A stretch of DNA of 64,000 bases from positions 62,001 through 126,000 of the forward strand of contig NZ_PKLZ01000003.1 of NCBI RefSeq assembly GCF_002868715.1, read 5' to 3'. This DNA comes from Kineobactrum sediminis. GTDB lineage: Bacteria; Pseudomonadota; Gammaproteobacteria; Pseudomonadales; Halieaceae. The notes under the pieces are model-generated. The model worked only from the letters and a program-made list of their open reading frames with translations, did no database searches and was not told the DNA's origin. Positions 9,165 through 17,069 of this stretch are shown here, in pieces (the stretch's first letter is position 1; each line of letters begins with the position of its first letter). A program made the position numbers and the translations under genes.

Positions 9165-9797
9165 ATGAGTGTTGTGGCAAGGCGGTCTTCAATGACCTTT
9201 TTCTCCGACAGTACCAGCCAGTATAGCCACCGTGTGCGCATAGTACTTGCGGAAAAGGGCGTCACTGTTGACCTGATCGAGTCCGACGGTGCCCACCCAC
9301 CGCCTCAGCTTGCGGATCTCAACCCCTACAACTCGCTGCCGACCCTGGTCGATCGCGACCTGGTGCTCTATGAATCCAAGGTGATGATGGAGTATCTTGA
9401 CGAGCGCTTTCCGCACCCACCATTGTTGCCGGTATACCCCGTGGCACGTGCTGAAAGCCGGCTGTATATATACCGTATTGAAAGGGACTGGTGTTCCCTG
9501 GTGGACTCCATTCTTCACTCTCGCAGTGAGAATGTAGTAACCAAGGCCACCAAGGAATTGCGTGAGGGTATTCTCGGCATCGCCCCGATTTTTGCCGAGA
9601 AGCCGTTCTTCATGAATGAGGAGTTCACCCTCGTTGATTGCTGCCTGGCTCCCATTTTGTGGCGGCTGCCGGCACTGGGTGTCGATATTCGCCCAAGCAA
9701 GCAGTCCAAGCCCCTGCTTGCCTACATGGATTCCCTGTTCAACCGGGAGTCCTTCCAGGAAAGCCTGTCTGAGCAGGAGCGCGAGATGCGCCTCTAA
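9165..9797 (+). CDS. sspA: Stringent starvation protein A (SspA)
   Basis: 210 aa from ATG 9165, chosen because GAGGA lies eight bases upstream; an in-frame ATG at 9141 would add eight residues. SspA has a glutathione-S-transferase fold without GST activity, binds RNA polymerase and affects acid tolerance and stationary-phase transcription. Diagnostic blocks are [27 protein letters not shown], the [15 protein letters not shown] segment and [13 protein letters not shown]. sspB follows immediately. Confidence 0.96.
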   Translation: MSVVARRSSMTFFSDSTSQYSHRVRIVLAEKGVTVDLIESDGAHPPPQLADLNPYNSLPTLVDRDLVLYESKVMMEYLDERFPHPPLLPVYPVARAESRLYIYRIERDWCSLVDSILHSRSENVVTKATKELREGILGIAPIFAEKPFFMNEEFTLVDCCLAPILWRLPALGVDIRPSKQSKPLLAYMDSLFNRESFQESLSEQEREMRL

Positions 9798-9802
9798 GGC
9801 GT

Positions 9803-10240
9803 ATGCCCGGCATGATGACTTCCAGCCGTCCCTATATCATACGAGCTCTGTACGAGTGGATCGTGGAGAACGATTGCACGCCTTACCTGTTGGTCGATGC
9901 CACCCGGCAGGGCGTGGAGGTGCCGTCCCAGTATGTCAAGGAGGGCCAGATTGTCCTCAATGTCAGTCCGGGTGCGGTGGTGGACCTGAATATCGCCAAT
10001 GACTGGATAAGCTTTAACGGCCGCTTCGGTGGCACGGCAACGGATATCCTGGTCCCGGTGCAGGCGATCATCGGTATTTACGCCCGTGAGAATGGCCAGG
10101 GCATGGTGTTCGAGGCAGAGGATACGCCGCCGCCGGAAGGCCCGGATGAGCCCCCGACCGGTAGTAATGGCAGCCCCTCAGGTAGTGCTCCCGCCGGTGG
10201 CAAGCCTGAGTCCAGGCCCGCACTCAAGATTGTCAGGTAG
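9803..10240 (+). CDS. sspB: Stringent starvation protein B, ClpXP adaptor (SspB)
   Basis: 145 aa. The folded ssrA-tag binding domain (about 1-105) carries RPYIIRALYEWIVENDCTPY and NDWISFNGRFGG. A Pro/Gly/Ser-rich flexible linker follows, ending in PALKIVR, which resembles the C-terminal ClpX-docking tail of E. coli SspB. It delivers ssrA-tagged peptides to ClpXP. Starts at 9812 or 9815 (MMTSSRPY) are also possible. The sspA-sspB pair is conserved. Confidence 0.95.
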   Translation: MPGMMTSSRPYIIRALYEWIVENDCTPYLLVDATRQGVEVPSQYVKEGQIVLNVSPGAVVDLNIANDWISFNGRFGGTATDILVPVQAIIGIYARENGQGMVFEAEDTPPPEGPDEPPTGSNGSPSGSAPAGGKPESRPALKIVR

Positions 10241-10276
10241 CGAAGCTGCCGCCTCCAACTGATGCGCCGAGGCGCT

Positions 10277-10852
10277 TCAGGAAGGCAGGAGTTCGAACAG
10301 CTGGACGACGCGCTTGACGCCGGTAATGTCAGCGGCGATATCCGCTACCCGCTGCGCTTCCTCTTCAGTGACCAGGCCCATCAGGTAGACAACCCCGTTT
10401 TCTGTAATGACCTTGGTGCGAATACCGGGTGTGTCGACATTGGCCAGTAGCCAGGCCTTGATCTTGCTGGTGATCCAGGTGTCCTGGGTGCGTGCCAGGG
10501 TCCCAATGGCGGGGCCGATTTCAAGTTCATTGTAGATGCGGCGCACGCCGCTGATCTTGCGGACTTCGTCGGCGGCCAGGGTTTTCAGCTCCGGACTGGG
10601 AACCTGTCCGGCGAGCAGTACAAAACCGTTGTAGCTCACCGCGACCAGGTGAGCGTTGTCGAAGCGCGTATCCGCGGCGTTGATATTGACGATCGCCTTG
10701 ACCTCGATACTCTGGTCCTCAAGCCGCTGGGCCATGGTGCGCTTGGCCGGGTCGTCCTGGATGGGGCCCTTGTCCACGGTGGCGAGCATGCTGCCGCAAC
10801 CACTGGCCAGCATTGTGCTGATGACCAGAGTGAGTGTTGTCAGTATTTTCAT
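10277..10852 (-). CDS. dolP: DolP (YraP) outer-membrane lipoprotein with two BON domains
   Basis: 191 aa. A lipoprotein signal peptide ends in the lipobox LASGC (Cys19). Two BON domains follow (about 45-115 and 120-190), with the repeated pattern of vxNGVVYLMGLV-type strands. DolP maintains outer-membrane integrity and BAM function in E. coli. The start overlaps the stop of the upstream diaA-like gene by four bases (ATGA type), and the gene is last in a yraN-diaA-dolP run. Confidence 0.93.
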   Translation of the reverse strand: MKILTTLTLVISTMLASGCGSMLATVDKGPIQDDPAKRTMAQRLEDQSIEVKAIVNINAADTRFDNAHLVAVSYNGFVLLAGQVPSPELKTLAADEVRKISGVRRIYNELEIGPAIGTLARTQDTWITSKIKAWLLANVDTPGIRTKVITENGVVYLMGLVTEEEAQRVADIAADITGVKRVVQLFELLPS

Positions 10853-11457
10853 GAAGGGTTTCCGTTGTAATTACCAAATAAACTGTGGTCAGTCAGTTCA
10901 CAAAGCAGGTGAATGACCATTGTGTGCAACTCCACGACCCTGGGCCTGCGCTGAGCGTTGCAGTTTATCACAACACCCGTGTTTCGAAGCAGGTCGGTGA
11001 GCTCGGCGTCCGCCGGATTGGACAATGCGAGCATGGACATGTTCCGTTCCAGGGCCGCCTGCACCGCGTGCACTATGTTACTCGCGCCTATTCCGCTGCT
11101 GATACAGAGTAGCAAGTCACCGGGCTGGCCCAGTGCTTTCACCTGGCGTGAAAAAATATCGTCAAAGCCTTGCTGACTGGCGATAGCGCCGGCGCCCGCA
11201 CTGTCGCAGCCCAGTACCAGGGCCGGCAGGGCCGGGCGATCCTGTTCAAAACAGCCGAGCAGGTTGCTGCTGAGTAGCTGCGCCACACTGGCGTCCACCC
11301 CATTCCCACAGATAATTATCTTGCCTTCCTGCAACAGGGTGGCGGTAATCAGGGTGACCGCATCCTGGATAGGCGCTGCCAGGTCATCCACTGCCAGGGC
11401 AATGGTGTGGATAATATCCTGGAATGTGTCCGCAATGATCTGGTAGTCGTCGTCCAT
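10849..11457 (-). CDS. diaA: SIS-domain protein, DiaA/GmhA family
   Basis: 202 aa from the ATG at 11457 (MDDDYQIIADTF); the same frame stays open upstream but only as shadow of yraN. The SIS fold is visible in GKIIICGNGVDASVAQLLSSN, GDLLLCISSGIGASNIVHAV and the RVVELHTMVIHLLCELTDHSLF end. DiaA binds DnaA and promotes timely initiation; the related GmhA is the sedoheptulose-7-P isomerase of heptose synthesis. Position between yraN and dolP favours DiaA, but the usual SIS phosphosugar loop (GNGGSA) reads GNGVDA here, so isomerase activity is doubtful. dolP is translationally coupled downstream. Confidence 0.85.
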   Translation of the reverse strand: MDDDYQIIADTFQDIIHTIALAVDDLAAPIQDAVTLITATLLQEGKIIICGNGVDASVAQLLSSNLLGCFEQDRPALPALVLGCDSAGAGAIASQQGFDDIFSRQVKALGQPGDLLLCISSGIGASNIVHAVQAALERNMSMLALSNPADAELTDLLRNTGVVINCNAQRRPRVVELHTMVIHLLCELTDHSLFGNYNGNPS

Positions 11458-11479
11458 GTCCGGTTCCGTTGGCTGCGGG

Positions 11480-11839
11480 TCAGGTCGTGAATGCACTGCG
11501 TATCCACAGCGGCTCCGTGACCGTTTTGGATTGTCGCGTTTCGAACGCGAGTACGTCAAATCGGCAGGCTCTGCGGCCCCATATCGGCTCTGCGCGTAAA
11601 AAGGTGGCGGCCGCGCGCAGCAGCTTTTGTTGCTTGCGCCGGTCCACCGATGCCGCGGCGCTGGCAAAGCGCGGGTTGGTCCGCGCCCGCACTTCGATGA
11701 ATACCAGGCATTCCTCATCGAGTGCGATGATGTCGATCTCACCGCATTTGCAGAGGTAATTGCGTCGCACAATTCGCCAGCCCCGCCCCGCCGCCCAGGC
11801 AGCCGCCTGGTCTTCAAATTCCGCACCGCGCTCGCGCAT
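11480..11839 (-). CDS. yraN: YraN family (UPF0102) nuclease-fold protein
   Basis: 119 aa, standard length. It carries the PD-(D/E)XK-like pattern GEIDIIALDEECLVFIEVRAR with the Glu-Asp-Glu-x-Arg residues expected of Holliday-junction-resolvase-like folds. The family has no settled function. Gene order lpoA-yraN-diaA-dolP on one strand matches E. coli. Confidence 0.93.
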   Translation of the reverse strand: MRERGAEFEDQAAAWAAGRGWRIVRRNYLCKCGEIDIIALDEECLVFIEVRARTNPRFASAAASVDRRKQQKLLRAAATFLRAEPIWGRRACRFDVLAFETRQSKTVTEPLWIRSAFTT

Positions 11840-11883
11840 GACTGTTGCCTCCCTGGCGTCTGTATTCCAGGGCTGAGTGTACG

Positions 11884-13701
11884 TCAGAGGCGGGTGAGAT
11901 CGCTGCCATCAAAAGTGGCCAATGCCGGCTCCCGAATGATGCGCAGGTCCTGGTCCAGCAGTAGCAGTCCCGTTGCGCCCTTGATCAGTGCGTCAGCGCC
12001 CGCCTGGAGCTGGACGCATCTGGATTGCAGCAACCCGGCATCGGCACCCAGGGCATTGAGTCGGGTGAAGCTGTCGCCGCCGGTCTCGCCGGCGGCAAGG
12101 GCCTCGCGCAGATCGGGATTGGCGCCCAGTAGCCAGGGCAATTCCACCAGTCGCGCACCATTGAGATCGCGGTTGCGCGGGTCCGGGATACCGCTATAGA
12201 TACTTGAGGTCGCGTAGACGGGGAGAGTGCCGGCATAATGAAAGGCGAGCAGCGGCTTCACCGAGCGGGCCTCCGCGGGAGTGCCGGCAAGGAGGAATAC
12301 CACGTCGACGTCTTGCCTCCTTCTGGCGATAAATTCGATATTGGTTGCCAGCATACTGCGCACTTCCCGTGCCCGCTGCTCGCTGTCGGTCAGGTTAAGT
12401 GCTGTCTTGATGCTCGCGGAATACGCTTCCGGGCTGCTGTAGGTGGCACTGGCGGCAATGCTGCCACCCAATGCCTGCCAGCGCTGTCGCAGAACGTCAT
12501 TGAGGCGCGTGCCCCGCTCGCCGGCGGGGCGCAGTATCAGCGCGCGCCTGGCGCCCTGGCCGAAGGCCAGTTCCGCTATGCGTCGGGCCTCGTCTTCGGG
12601 CGCCAGTGACAACTGTACCAGCGCAGCACTACCGTGCACGACCGGTTCATCAATCCGGTTCAGTGCCAGTATGGGCACGGGCCGTTGCGGATGCCTGCCC
12701 AGTTGGGTCACCGCTTCTTTACTGAGTGGGCCGATGATCAGGTCGGCGCCACTGGCCACCGCGTGTTCGTAGGCGGCAACGGCGCTGGCAAATAATCCCG
12801 TATCGACGATGCTGATCTCATGGTCGCTGTCTTCACGCTCGCGCGCTGAATAGTAATGCGCGAGATAGCCGTCGCGTACTGCGCGTGCCGCGGGTGCCAG
12901 GCGCCCGCTCAACGGCAGCAGCAGAGTCACCTTGCGGACCGGTTGTCGCTCTGCCAGCAAAAACCCCAGGCCGCCGGGCAGCTGCTCTGCCGCGACGTGG
13001 TCCGGGTGTTTCGCCAGCCAGGTTTCAAGGCTGGCACGCAGGGCATTGACGCCCGGCTGGTCTGCCGCCAGTCTGGCCAGGCGCAGCCAGGCGCGCCACT
13101 CGGCCGCTGTTGCCTCTGCCAGGGCGCTATCCAGTTCCGTTGCCGGCAGGCGCTGCAGGTTATGCCAGATGTCGCGCTTGAGGGTGTCTCGCAGGATGGG
13201 GTCCAGTGCGTACTCCAGTTGTGTGACACCCAGCCTGGCGCTATCGCGGTATTGACCCGCAAGGCTGTGCATGTGGCGCCTGAAATTATCCAGTAACTGG
13301 CGCAGGGCCAGCGCCACGGGCTCCTGTGGCAGCGACTCCAGCAGGGCGCGAACCGTGTTGTAGTCACCTCGCAGGTAAGCTGCACGCGCCAACAGGTAGT
13401 GATGTCGAGCCAGGTCGTTGGCCACCAGGGTGTCGGGTAATGGTTGCAGGGCCTGCTCCGCTCCGATCCAGTCCTGGGCGGCGAGCCGGCGTTCGGCTGC
13501 GCTAAACTCCGCCTGCCAGGCACTTTCGGGTAGCTCGGCAGGGCCCTGTGGCGCCATCTCGGCGATCACCGGGGTTTCCAGCTCCGGCTCACCGCTCATA
13601 TCCGGGGTTGGTGGTGTGCCGGCGCAGCCTGCTATTACTCCCAGTAACAGCAGTAAAATCGGTGCTGCCACCGGTGGCCGCTTTTCTGCAAACGCTGTCA
13701 T
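11884..13701 (-). CDS. lpoA: LpoA, outer-membrane lipoprotein activator of PBP1A
   Basis: 605 aa from ATG 13701, chosen because AAGGA sits four bases upstream; a further ATG at 13749 lacks a ribosome site. Lipobox VIAGC places the acylated Cys at about residue 26. An N-terminal TPR-like helical domain (about 55-255) is followed by a periplasmic-binding-protein type I fold (about 270-590, starting VTLLLPLSGRLAPAARAVRDG). LpoA reaches through the peptidoglycan to stimulate PBP1A synthase. Divergent from rsmI, as in E. coli and Pseudomonas. Confidence 0.95.
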   Translation of the reverse strand: MTAFAEKRPPVAAPILLLLLGVIAGCAGTPPTPDMSGEPELETPVIAEMAPQGPAELPESAWQAEFSAAERRLAAQDWIGAEQALQPLPDTLVANDLARHHYLLARAAYLRGDYNTVRALLESLPQEPVALALRQLLDNFRRHMHSLAGQYRDSARLGVTQLEYALDPILRDTLKRDIWHNLQRLPATELDSALAEATAAEWRAWLRLARLAADQPGVNALRASLETWLAKHPDHVAAEQLPGGLGFLLAERQPVRKVTLLLPLSGRLAPAARAVRDGYLAHYYSAREREDSDHEISIVDTGLFASAVAAYEHAVASGADLIIGPLSKEAVTQLGRHPQRPVPILALNRIDEPVVHGSAALVQLSLAPEDEARRIAELAFGQGARRALILRPAGERGTRLNDVLRQRWQALGGSIAASATYSSPEAYSASIKTALNLTDSEQRAREVRSMLATNIEFIARRRQDVDVVFLLAGTPAEARSVKPLLAFHYAGTLPVYATSSIYSGIPDPRNRDLNGARLVELPWLLGANPDLREALAAGETGGDSFTRLNALGADAGLLQSRCVQLQAGADALIKGATGLLLLDQDLRIIREPALATFDGSDLTRL

Positions 13702-13782
13702 GTTATCCTTCCGGATTCGGGGCCGGGTTGGTTGGGGCTGTCGATTCATTCACTGCGTATGATACAAGGCTGGGAACAATAA

Positions 13783-14619
13783 GTGGAATCAGGGCTGTAC
13801 GTTGTTGCCACACCAATCGGTAACCTGGGTGATATTTCCCAGCGTGCGCTGGCCGTGCTTGCCGCGGCGGATCTTATAGCCGCTGAAGATACCCGCCATA
13901 GCGCGCGCCTGTTGCAGCACTTCAGCATCGATACACCGATGCAAGCTTACCACGATCATAGCGACCAGCGGGCATTGTCGAAGGTGCTGGATTGCCTGGC
14001 GGCGGGCGGGGTGGTGGCACTGGTGTCGGATGCCGGTACGCCGCTGATTTCCGACCCCGGCTACCGGCTGGTGCGCCAGGTGCAGGATCTGGGGCATGCA
14101 GTATACCCGGTCCCCGGTGCCTGTGCGGCGATTGCGGCGCTCAGTGCCTCGGGCCTGCCCACCGACCGCTTCCTGTTCGAGGGCTTCCTGCCGGCCAAAG
14201 CCGGTGCGCGGGCGAGTCGCCTGCAGGCGCTGGCTGCGGAGAGTGCCACCCTGGTGTTTTACGAGGCGCCGCATCGGGTTGCGGAGACCCTGGAAGCGAT
14301 GATCACCTGCCTGGGGGGCGAGCGTGAAGCCCTGCTGGCACGCGAACTGACCAAAACATTCGAAACCCTTCATCGCGCCCCACTGGTGGAGCTGAGCCGG
14401 TTTGTCGCGGCCGATTCCAACCAGCAGCGTGGAGAAATCGTGCTGGCGGTTGCCGGCCGGCGCGGCCGCGAAGAAGTCGTAGCGCCGGAAGTGGCGCAAC
14501 TGTTGCGGCGACTGGCACAGGAGTTGCCGGCCAAGCGAGCGGCGGCAGTCGTTGCCGATTGCACGGGGTTGCGCAAGAAGCTGCTGTATGAATTCCTGGT
14601 GCATTCCCCGGTGGAGTAG
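13783..14619 (+). CDS. rsmI: 16S rRNA (cytidine(1402)-2'-O)-methyltransferase RsmI
   Basis: 278 aa with a GTG start. Family blocks are YVVATPIGNLGDISQRAL (SAM site), LIAAEDTRHSARLL, ALVSDAGTPLISDPGYRLV, GLPTDRFLFEGFLP and FYEAPHRV. The enzyme methylates the 2'-OH of C1402 in the decoding centre. Divergent from lpoA; the stop lies 11 bases before the rnpB promoter. Confidence 0.97.
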   Translation: MESGLYVVATPIGNLGDISQRALAVLAAADLIAAEDTRHSARLLQHFSIDTPMQAYHDHSDQRALSKVLDCLAAGGVVALVSDAGTPLISDPGYRLVRQVQDLGHAVYPVPGACAAIAALSASGLPTDRFLFEGFLPAKAGARASRLQALAAESATLVFYEAPHRVAETLEAMITCLGGEREALLARELTKTFETLHRAPLVELSRFVAADSNQQRGEIVLAVAGRRGREEVVAPEVAQLLRRLAQELPAKRAAAVVADCTGLRKKLLYEFLVHSPVE

Positions 14620-14629
14620 ACAGTAGCGC

Positions 14630-14658
14630 TTGCCATGGCGCTGGCCGGCGGGTAGTCT
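14630..14658 (+). promoter_or_regulatory. Promoter of rnpB
   Basis: TTGCCA (14630-14635), 17-bp spacer, TAGTCT (14653-14658). The predicted start is seven bases downstream, at the first paired base of RNase P RNA (14666), so the spacing independently supports both calls. Confidence 0.6.
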
Positions 14659-14665
14659 TGCCGCC

Positions 14666-15006
14666 GAGTCGGTCAGGCGATCGCTCCCGGCCCTGTGTCG
14701 GGGGAGGAAAGTCCGGGCTCCACAGGGCAGAGTGCCAGGTAACGCCTGGGGGGCGCGAGCCTACGGAAAGTGCAACAGAAAGTATACCGCCCGGCTTCGG
14801 CCGGGTAAGGGTGAAATGGTGCGGTAAGAGCGCACCGCGCGGCTGGTAACAGGCGTGGCGATGGTAAACCCCACTTGGAGCAAGACCAAATAGGAATCCT
14901 TATGCTGCGGCCCGCAGTGGATTCGGGTAGGTCGCTACAGGCAGGCGGTGACGCCTGTCGCAGATGAATGATCGTCCACGACAGAACCCGGCTTATCGAC
15001 CGACTC
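14666..15006 (+). ncRNA. rnpB: RNase P RNA (class A, M1 RNA)
   Basis: About 341 nt. The 5' end GAGTCGGTC pairs with the 3' end GACCGACTC (14998-15006), closing helix P1. Universally conserved sequences are present in order: GAGGAAAGTCCGGGCTCC, CAGGGCAGAGTGCCAGGTAACG, AAGGGTGAAATGGTGCGGTAAG, GCGCACCGCG, GGCTGGTAACAG, AGCAAGACCAAATAG, GATGAATGATCGTCCACGAC and AGAACCCGGCTTATCG. It is the catalytic RNA that trims tRNA 5' leaders. Its place between rsmI and mraZ matches Pseudomonas. Confidence 0.98.
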
Positions 15007-15022
15007 AACTTTTTTACCGTGT

Positions 15023-15048
15023 CCCCGCCCCTGGCGGGGGTGCTTCTT
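15023..15048 (+). terminator. Weak hairpin terminator candidate after rnpB
   Basis: Stem CCCCGCC (15023-15029) with GGCGGGG (15033-15039) over a three-base loop, followed by a mixed GTGCTTCTTT tract. The T-run is poor, so this may only be a 3' stabilising hairpin. The next 215 bases (about 15049-15263) are AT-rich and hold no recognisable gene. Confidence 0.4.
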
Positions 15049-15263
15049 TGTGCTTTGGCGAGATCATAGATATACGATTTACTGCTAAAAACCCTCCTCG
15101 AAAATAAGAAAATAGACTGTAAGTTAAAGTGAATCCTCAACAGATCATGTTACTGGTTTGTTTTGCGTGATTTTTTGCCTGTAATTACCCGTGATTTCCT
15201 GCTGCGCAATGCTCAAAAATGCGCTAATTAACTGAAATTAAAACGTTTTCTCCCGAGGCTCGC

Positions 15264-15293
15264 TTGACACTCCGAGTACCGCAGACCTATAGT
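15264..15293 (+). promoter_or_regulatory. Strong sigma-70 promoter of the dcw cluster (Pmra)
   Basis: Consensus TTGACA (15264-15269), 18-bp spacer, TATAGT (15288-15293). Transcription would start near 15300, at the first MraZ box. The rest of the 361-base gap between rnpB and mraZ shows only AT-rich sequence. Confidence 0.75.
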
Positions 15294-15300
15294 GTCGAAA

Positions 15301-15356
15301 AGTGGCAATAAGTGGAAATATCTGGCTTTTTGTGGGTTTGAGAGTCGGGTGAGTGG
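15301..15356 (+). promoter_or_regulatory. MraZ operator: GTGG boxes phased at 10 bp
   Basis: GTGG or CTGG occurs at 15302, 15312, 15322 and 15332, exactly 10 bp apart, with another GTGG at 15353. E. coli MraZ binds TGGGN direct repeats separated by five bases (10-bp period) just upstream of its own gene, so this is very probably the autoregulatory site. The boxes cover the predicted transcription start. Confidence 0.75.
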
Positions 15357-15367
15357 GGAAAACTGGC

Positions 15368-15823
15368 GTGTTCCGTGGAGTACAGCATATAAATATGGAT
15401 CCCAAAGGACGCCTGGCAATGCCGGCGCGCCAGCGGGAGCCATTGCTGTCGAGTTGTGAGGGCCGGATCGTGGCTACGATCGATACCCAGGCAACCTGCC
15501 TGACCATTTACCCGCTCCCCGAGTGGGAGCGCATTGAGCAGGATATTCAGGCACTGCCCGCCCTCAAGCCTGCAGTCAAGCGTTTTCAGCGGCTGGTGCT
15601 TGGTTATGCCACCGATCTTGAGCTCGATTCCAACGGGCGTATGCTGCTGCCCCAGCCGCTGCGCGACTACGCCCGCCTGGACAAGAAAGTGGTCCTGGTC
15701 GGGCAGGGCAACAAACTGGAGTTGTGGGCCGAAGAGCTATGGATGGCGGAATGCGAGCAAGCCCTGCTGGACTCCGGTCCCGAGGCAGAGTTGCCCGATG
15801 AATTGATGTCCCTGACCCTGTAG
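15368..15823 (+). CDS. mraZ: Transcriptional regulator MraZ
   Basis: 151 aa from GTG 15368 (FRGVQHINMDPKGRLAMP), preceded by GTGGGGA at good spacing; a GTG at 15353 is in frame but lacks this. Two AbrB-like swapped-hairpin halves are visible, FRGVQHINMDPKGRLAMPAR and ATDLELDSNGRMLLPQPLR. MraZ is a DNA-binding ring protein that controls the dcw cluster including itself. First gene of the cluster, directly upstream of rsmH. Confidence 0.95.
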   Translation: MFRGVQHINMDPKGRLAMPARQREPLLSSCEGRIVATIDTQATCLTIYPLPEWERIEQDIQALPALKPAVKRFQRLVLGYATDLELDSNGRMLLPQPLRDYARLDKKVVLVGQGNKLELWAEELWMAECEQALLDSGPEAELPDELMSLTL

Positions 15824-15832
15824 GTGAGCGAC

Positions 15833-16750
15833 ATGCATCAAACAGTCATGTTACGAGAAGCGGTGGACGCTCTGGTGACAACCCCCAGCGGTATTTATGT
15901 GGACGGCACTTTTGGTCGCGGCGGGCACAGTCGTGAGCTGCTGCAGCGGCTGGATGACCAGGGCCGGGTGCTGGGAGTGGACAAGGATCCCGCCGCGGCG
16001 ATCGACGCGGCAAAGCTTGCGGCCAGTGATCCCCGGTTCAGCTTTTTTCACGGCTCTTTCGCCCAGCTGCCGGGGCAACTGCAGGCGATGGGCCTGGCTG
16101 CGGTTGACGGCATTCTGCTTGATCTTGGGGTTTCCAGCCCACAGCTGGATGACAGTGAACGCGGTTTCAGTTTTCAGCACGACGGCCCCCTCGATATGCG
16201 CATGGATACCTCTCGCGGCGAAACGGCCGCTGAGTGGCTGGCGCATGCAGATCAGCAGGACATTGCCCGGGTATTGAAGGATTACGGGGAAGAGCGGTTT
16301 GCCCGGCGCATTGCCGGTGCCATCGTCGACGCCCGTGCCGAGGCACCCATTACGACAACCGGTCGCCTGGCAAAGATTGTCAGCGAAGCCAACCCGAAGT
16401 GGGAAAAACACAAGCACCCGGCAACCCGCGCATTCCAGGCAATTCGTATCAAGGTTAACCGGGAGCTGGACGACCTGGTGGACCTGCTGGCGGTCGCCCT
16501 CGACCTGCTGCGGTTAGAGGGCCGCCTGGTGGTGATCAGTTTTCATTCCCTCGAGGATCGCCTGGTTAAGCGTTACATGCGCGATATGGCGCGCGGCGAT
16601 GCCATTCCTGCGGGCGTACCCATACGCGATAGCGCACTCAACCGCCGCATGCGGCTGCTGGGTAAAGCCGTGCGCGCCGGGGCCGACGAAGTCACCGCCA
16701 ACCCCCGCGCGCGCAGTGCCATCATGCGTGTCGCCGAGAAGATCAGCTGA
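15833..16750 (+). CDS. rsmH: 16S rRNA (cytosine(1402)-N4)-methyltransferase RsmH
   Basis: 305 aa from ATG 15833, which has AGGTG seven bases upstream; GTG 15824 directly after the mraZ stop is an alternative. Motifs: [15 protein letters not shown] (SAM loop), [39 protein letters not shown] and [16 protein letters not shown]. It modifies the same nucleotide as RsmI, whose gene is also in this window (13783-14619). Confidence 0.98.
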   Translation: MHQTVMLREAVDALVTTPSGIYVDGTFGRGGHSRELLQRLDDQGRVLGVDKDPAAAIDAAKLAASDPRFSFFHGSFAQLPGQLQAMGLAAVDGILLDLGVSSPQLDDSERGFSFQHDGPLDMRMDTSRGETAAEWLAHADQQDIARVLKDYGEERFARRIAGAIVDARAEAPITTTGRLAKIVSEANPKWEKHKHPATRAFQAIRIKVNRELDDLVDLLAVALDLLRLEGRLVVISFHSLEDRLVKRYMRDMARGDAIPAGVPIRDSALNRRMRLLGKAVRAGADEVTANPRARSAIMRVAEKIS

Positions 16751-16751
16751 T

Positions 16752-17069
16752 ATGGCCGGCGATATTCATAAAACGCAGGTGGCCGCGGGTCGTGAGCCAC
16801 AGGCAACATCTTTCATCTGGGTGGCGGGGCTGTCGGTGCTGATTCTGGGCTCGGCTTTTGCGGTCATACAGAGCTCGCACCAGTGCCGGCAGCTGTATGC
16901 CGTATTGCAGCAACTGGAGGCGGACCAGTGGCTGCTGCACGAAGATTACGGGCGCTTGATACTTGAGCAAAGCACCTGGGCGTCACACTACCGGGTAGAG
17001 CGCGTTGCGACGCGCGAGCTTGATATGCAGGCGCCGGAGCTGCACGAAGTGAACGTGGTGAAGCCATGA
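16752..17069 (+). CDS. ftsL: Cell division protein FtsL
   Basis: 105 aa from ATG 16752, two bases after rsmH. Short cytoplasmic tail, one membrane helix (about residues 26-46, FIWVAGLSVLILGSAFAVIQ) and a periplasmic leucine-zipper-like coil (SSHQCRQLYAVLQQLEADQW). FtsL joins FtsQ and FtsB in the divisome and activates FtsWI. Identified by size, topology and position; the stop overlaps the ftsI start (ATGA). Confidence 0.93.
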   Translation: MAGDIHKTQVAAGREPQATSFIWVAGLSVLILGSAFAVIQSSHQCRQLYAVLQQLEADQWLLHEDYGRLILEQSTWASHYRVERVATRELDMQAPELHEVNVVKP

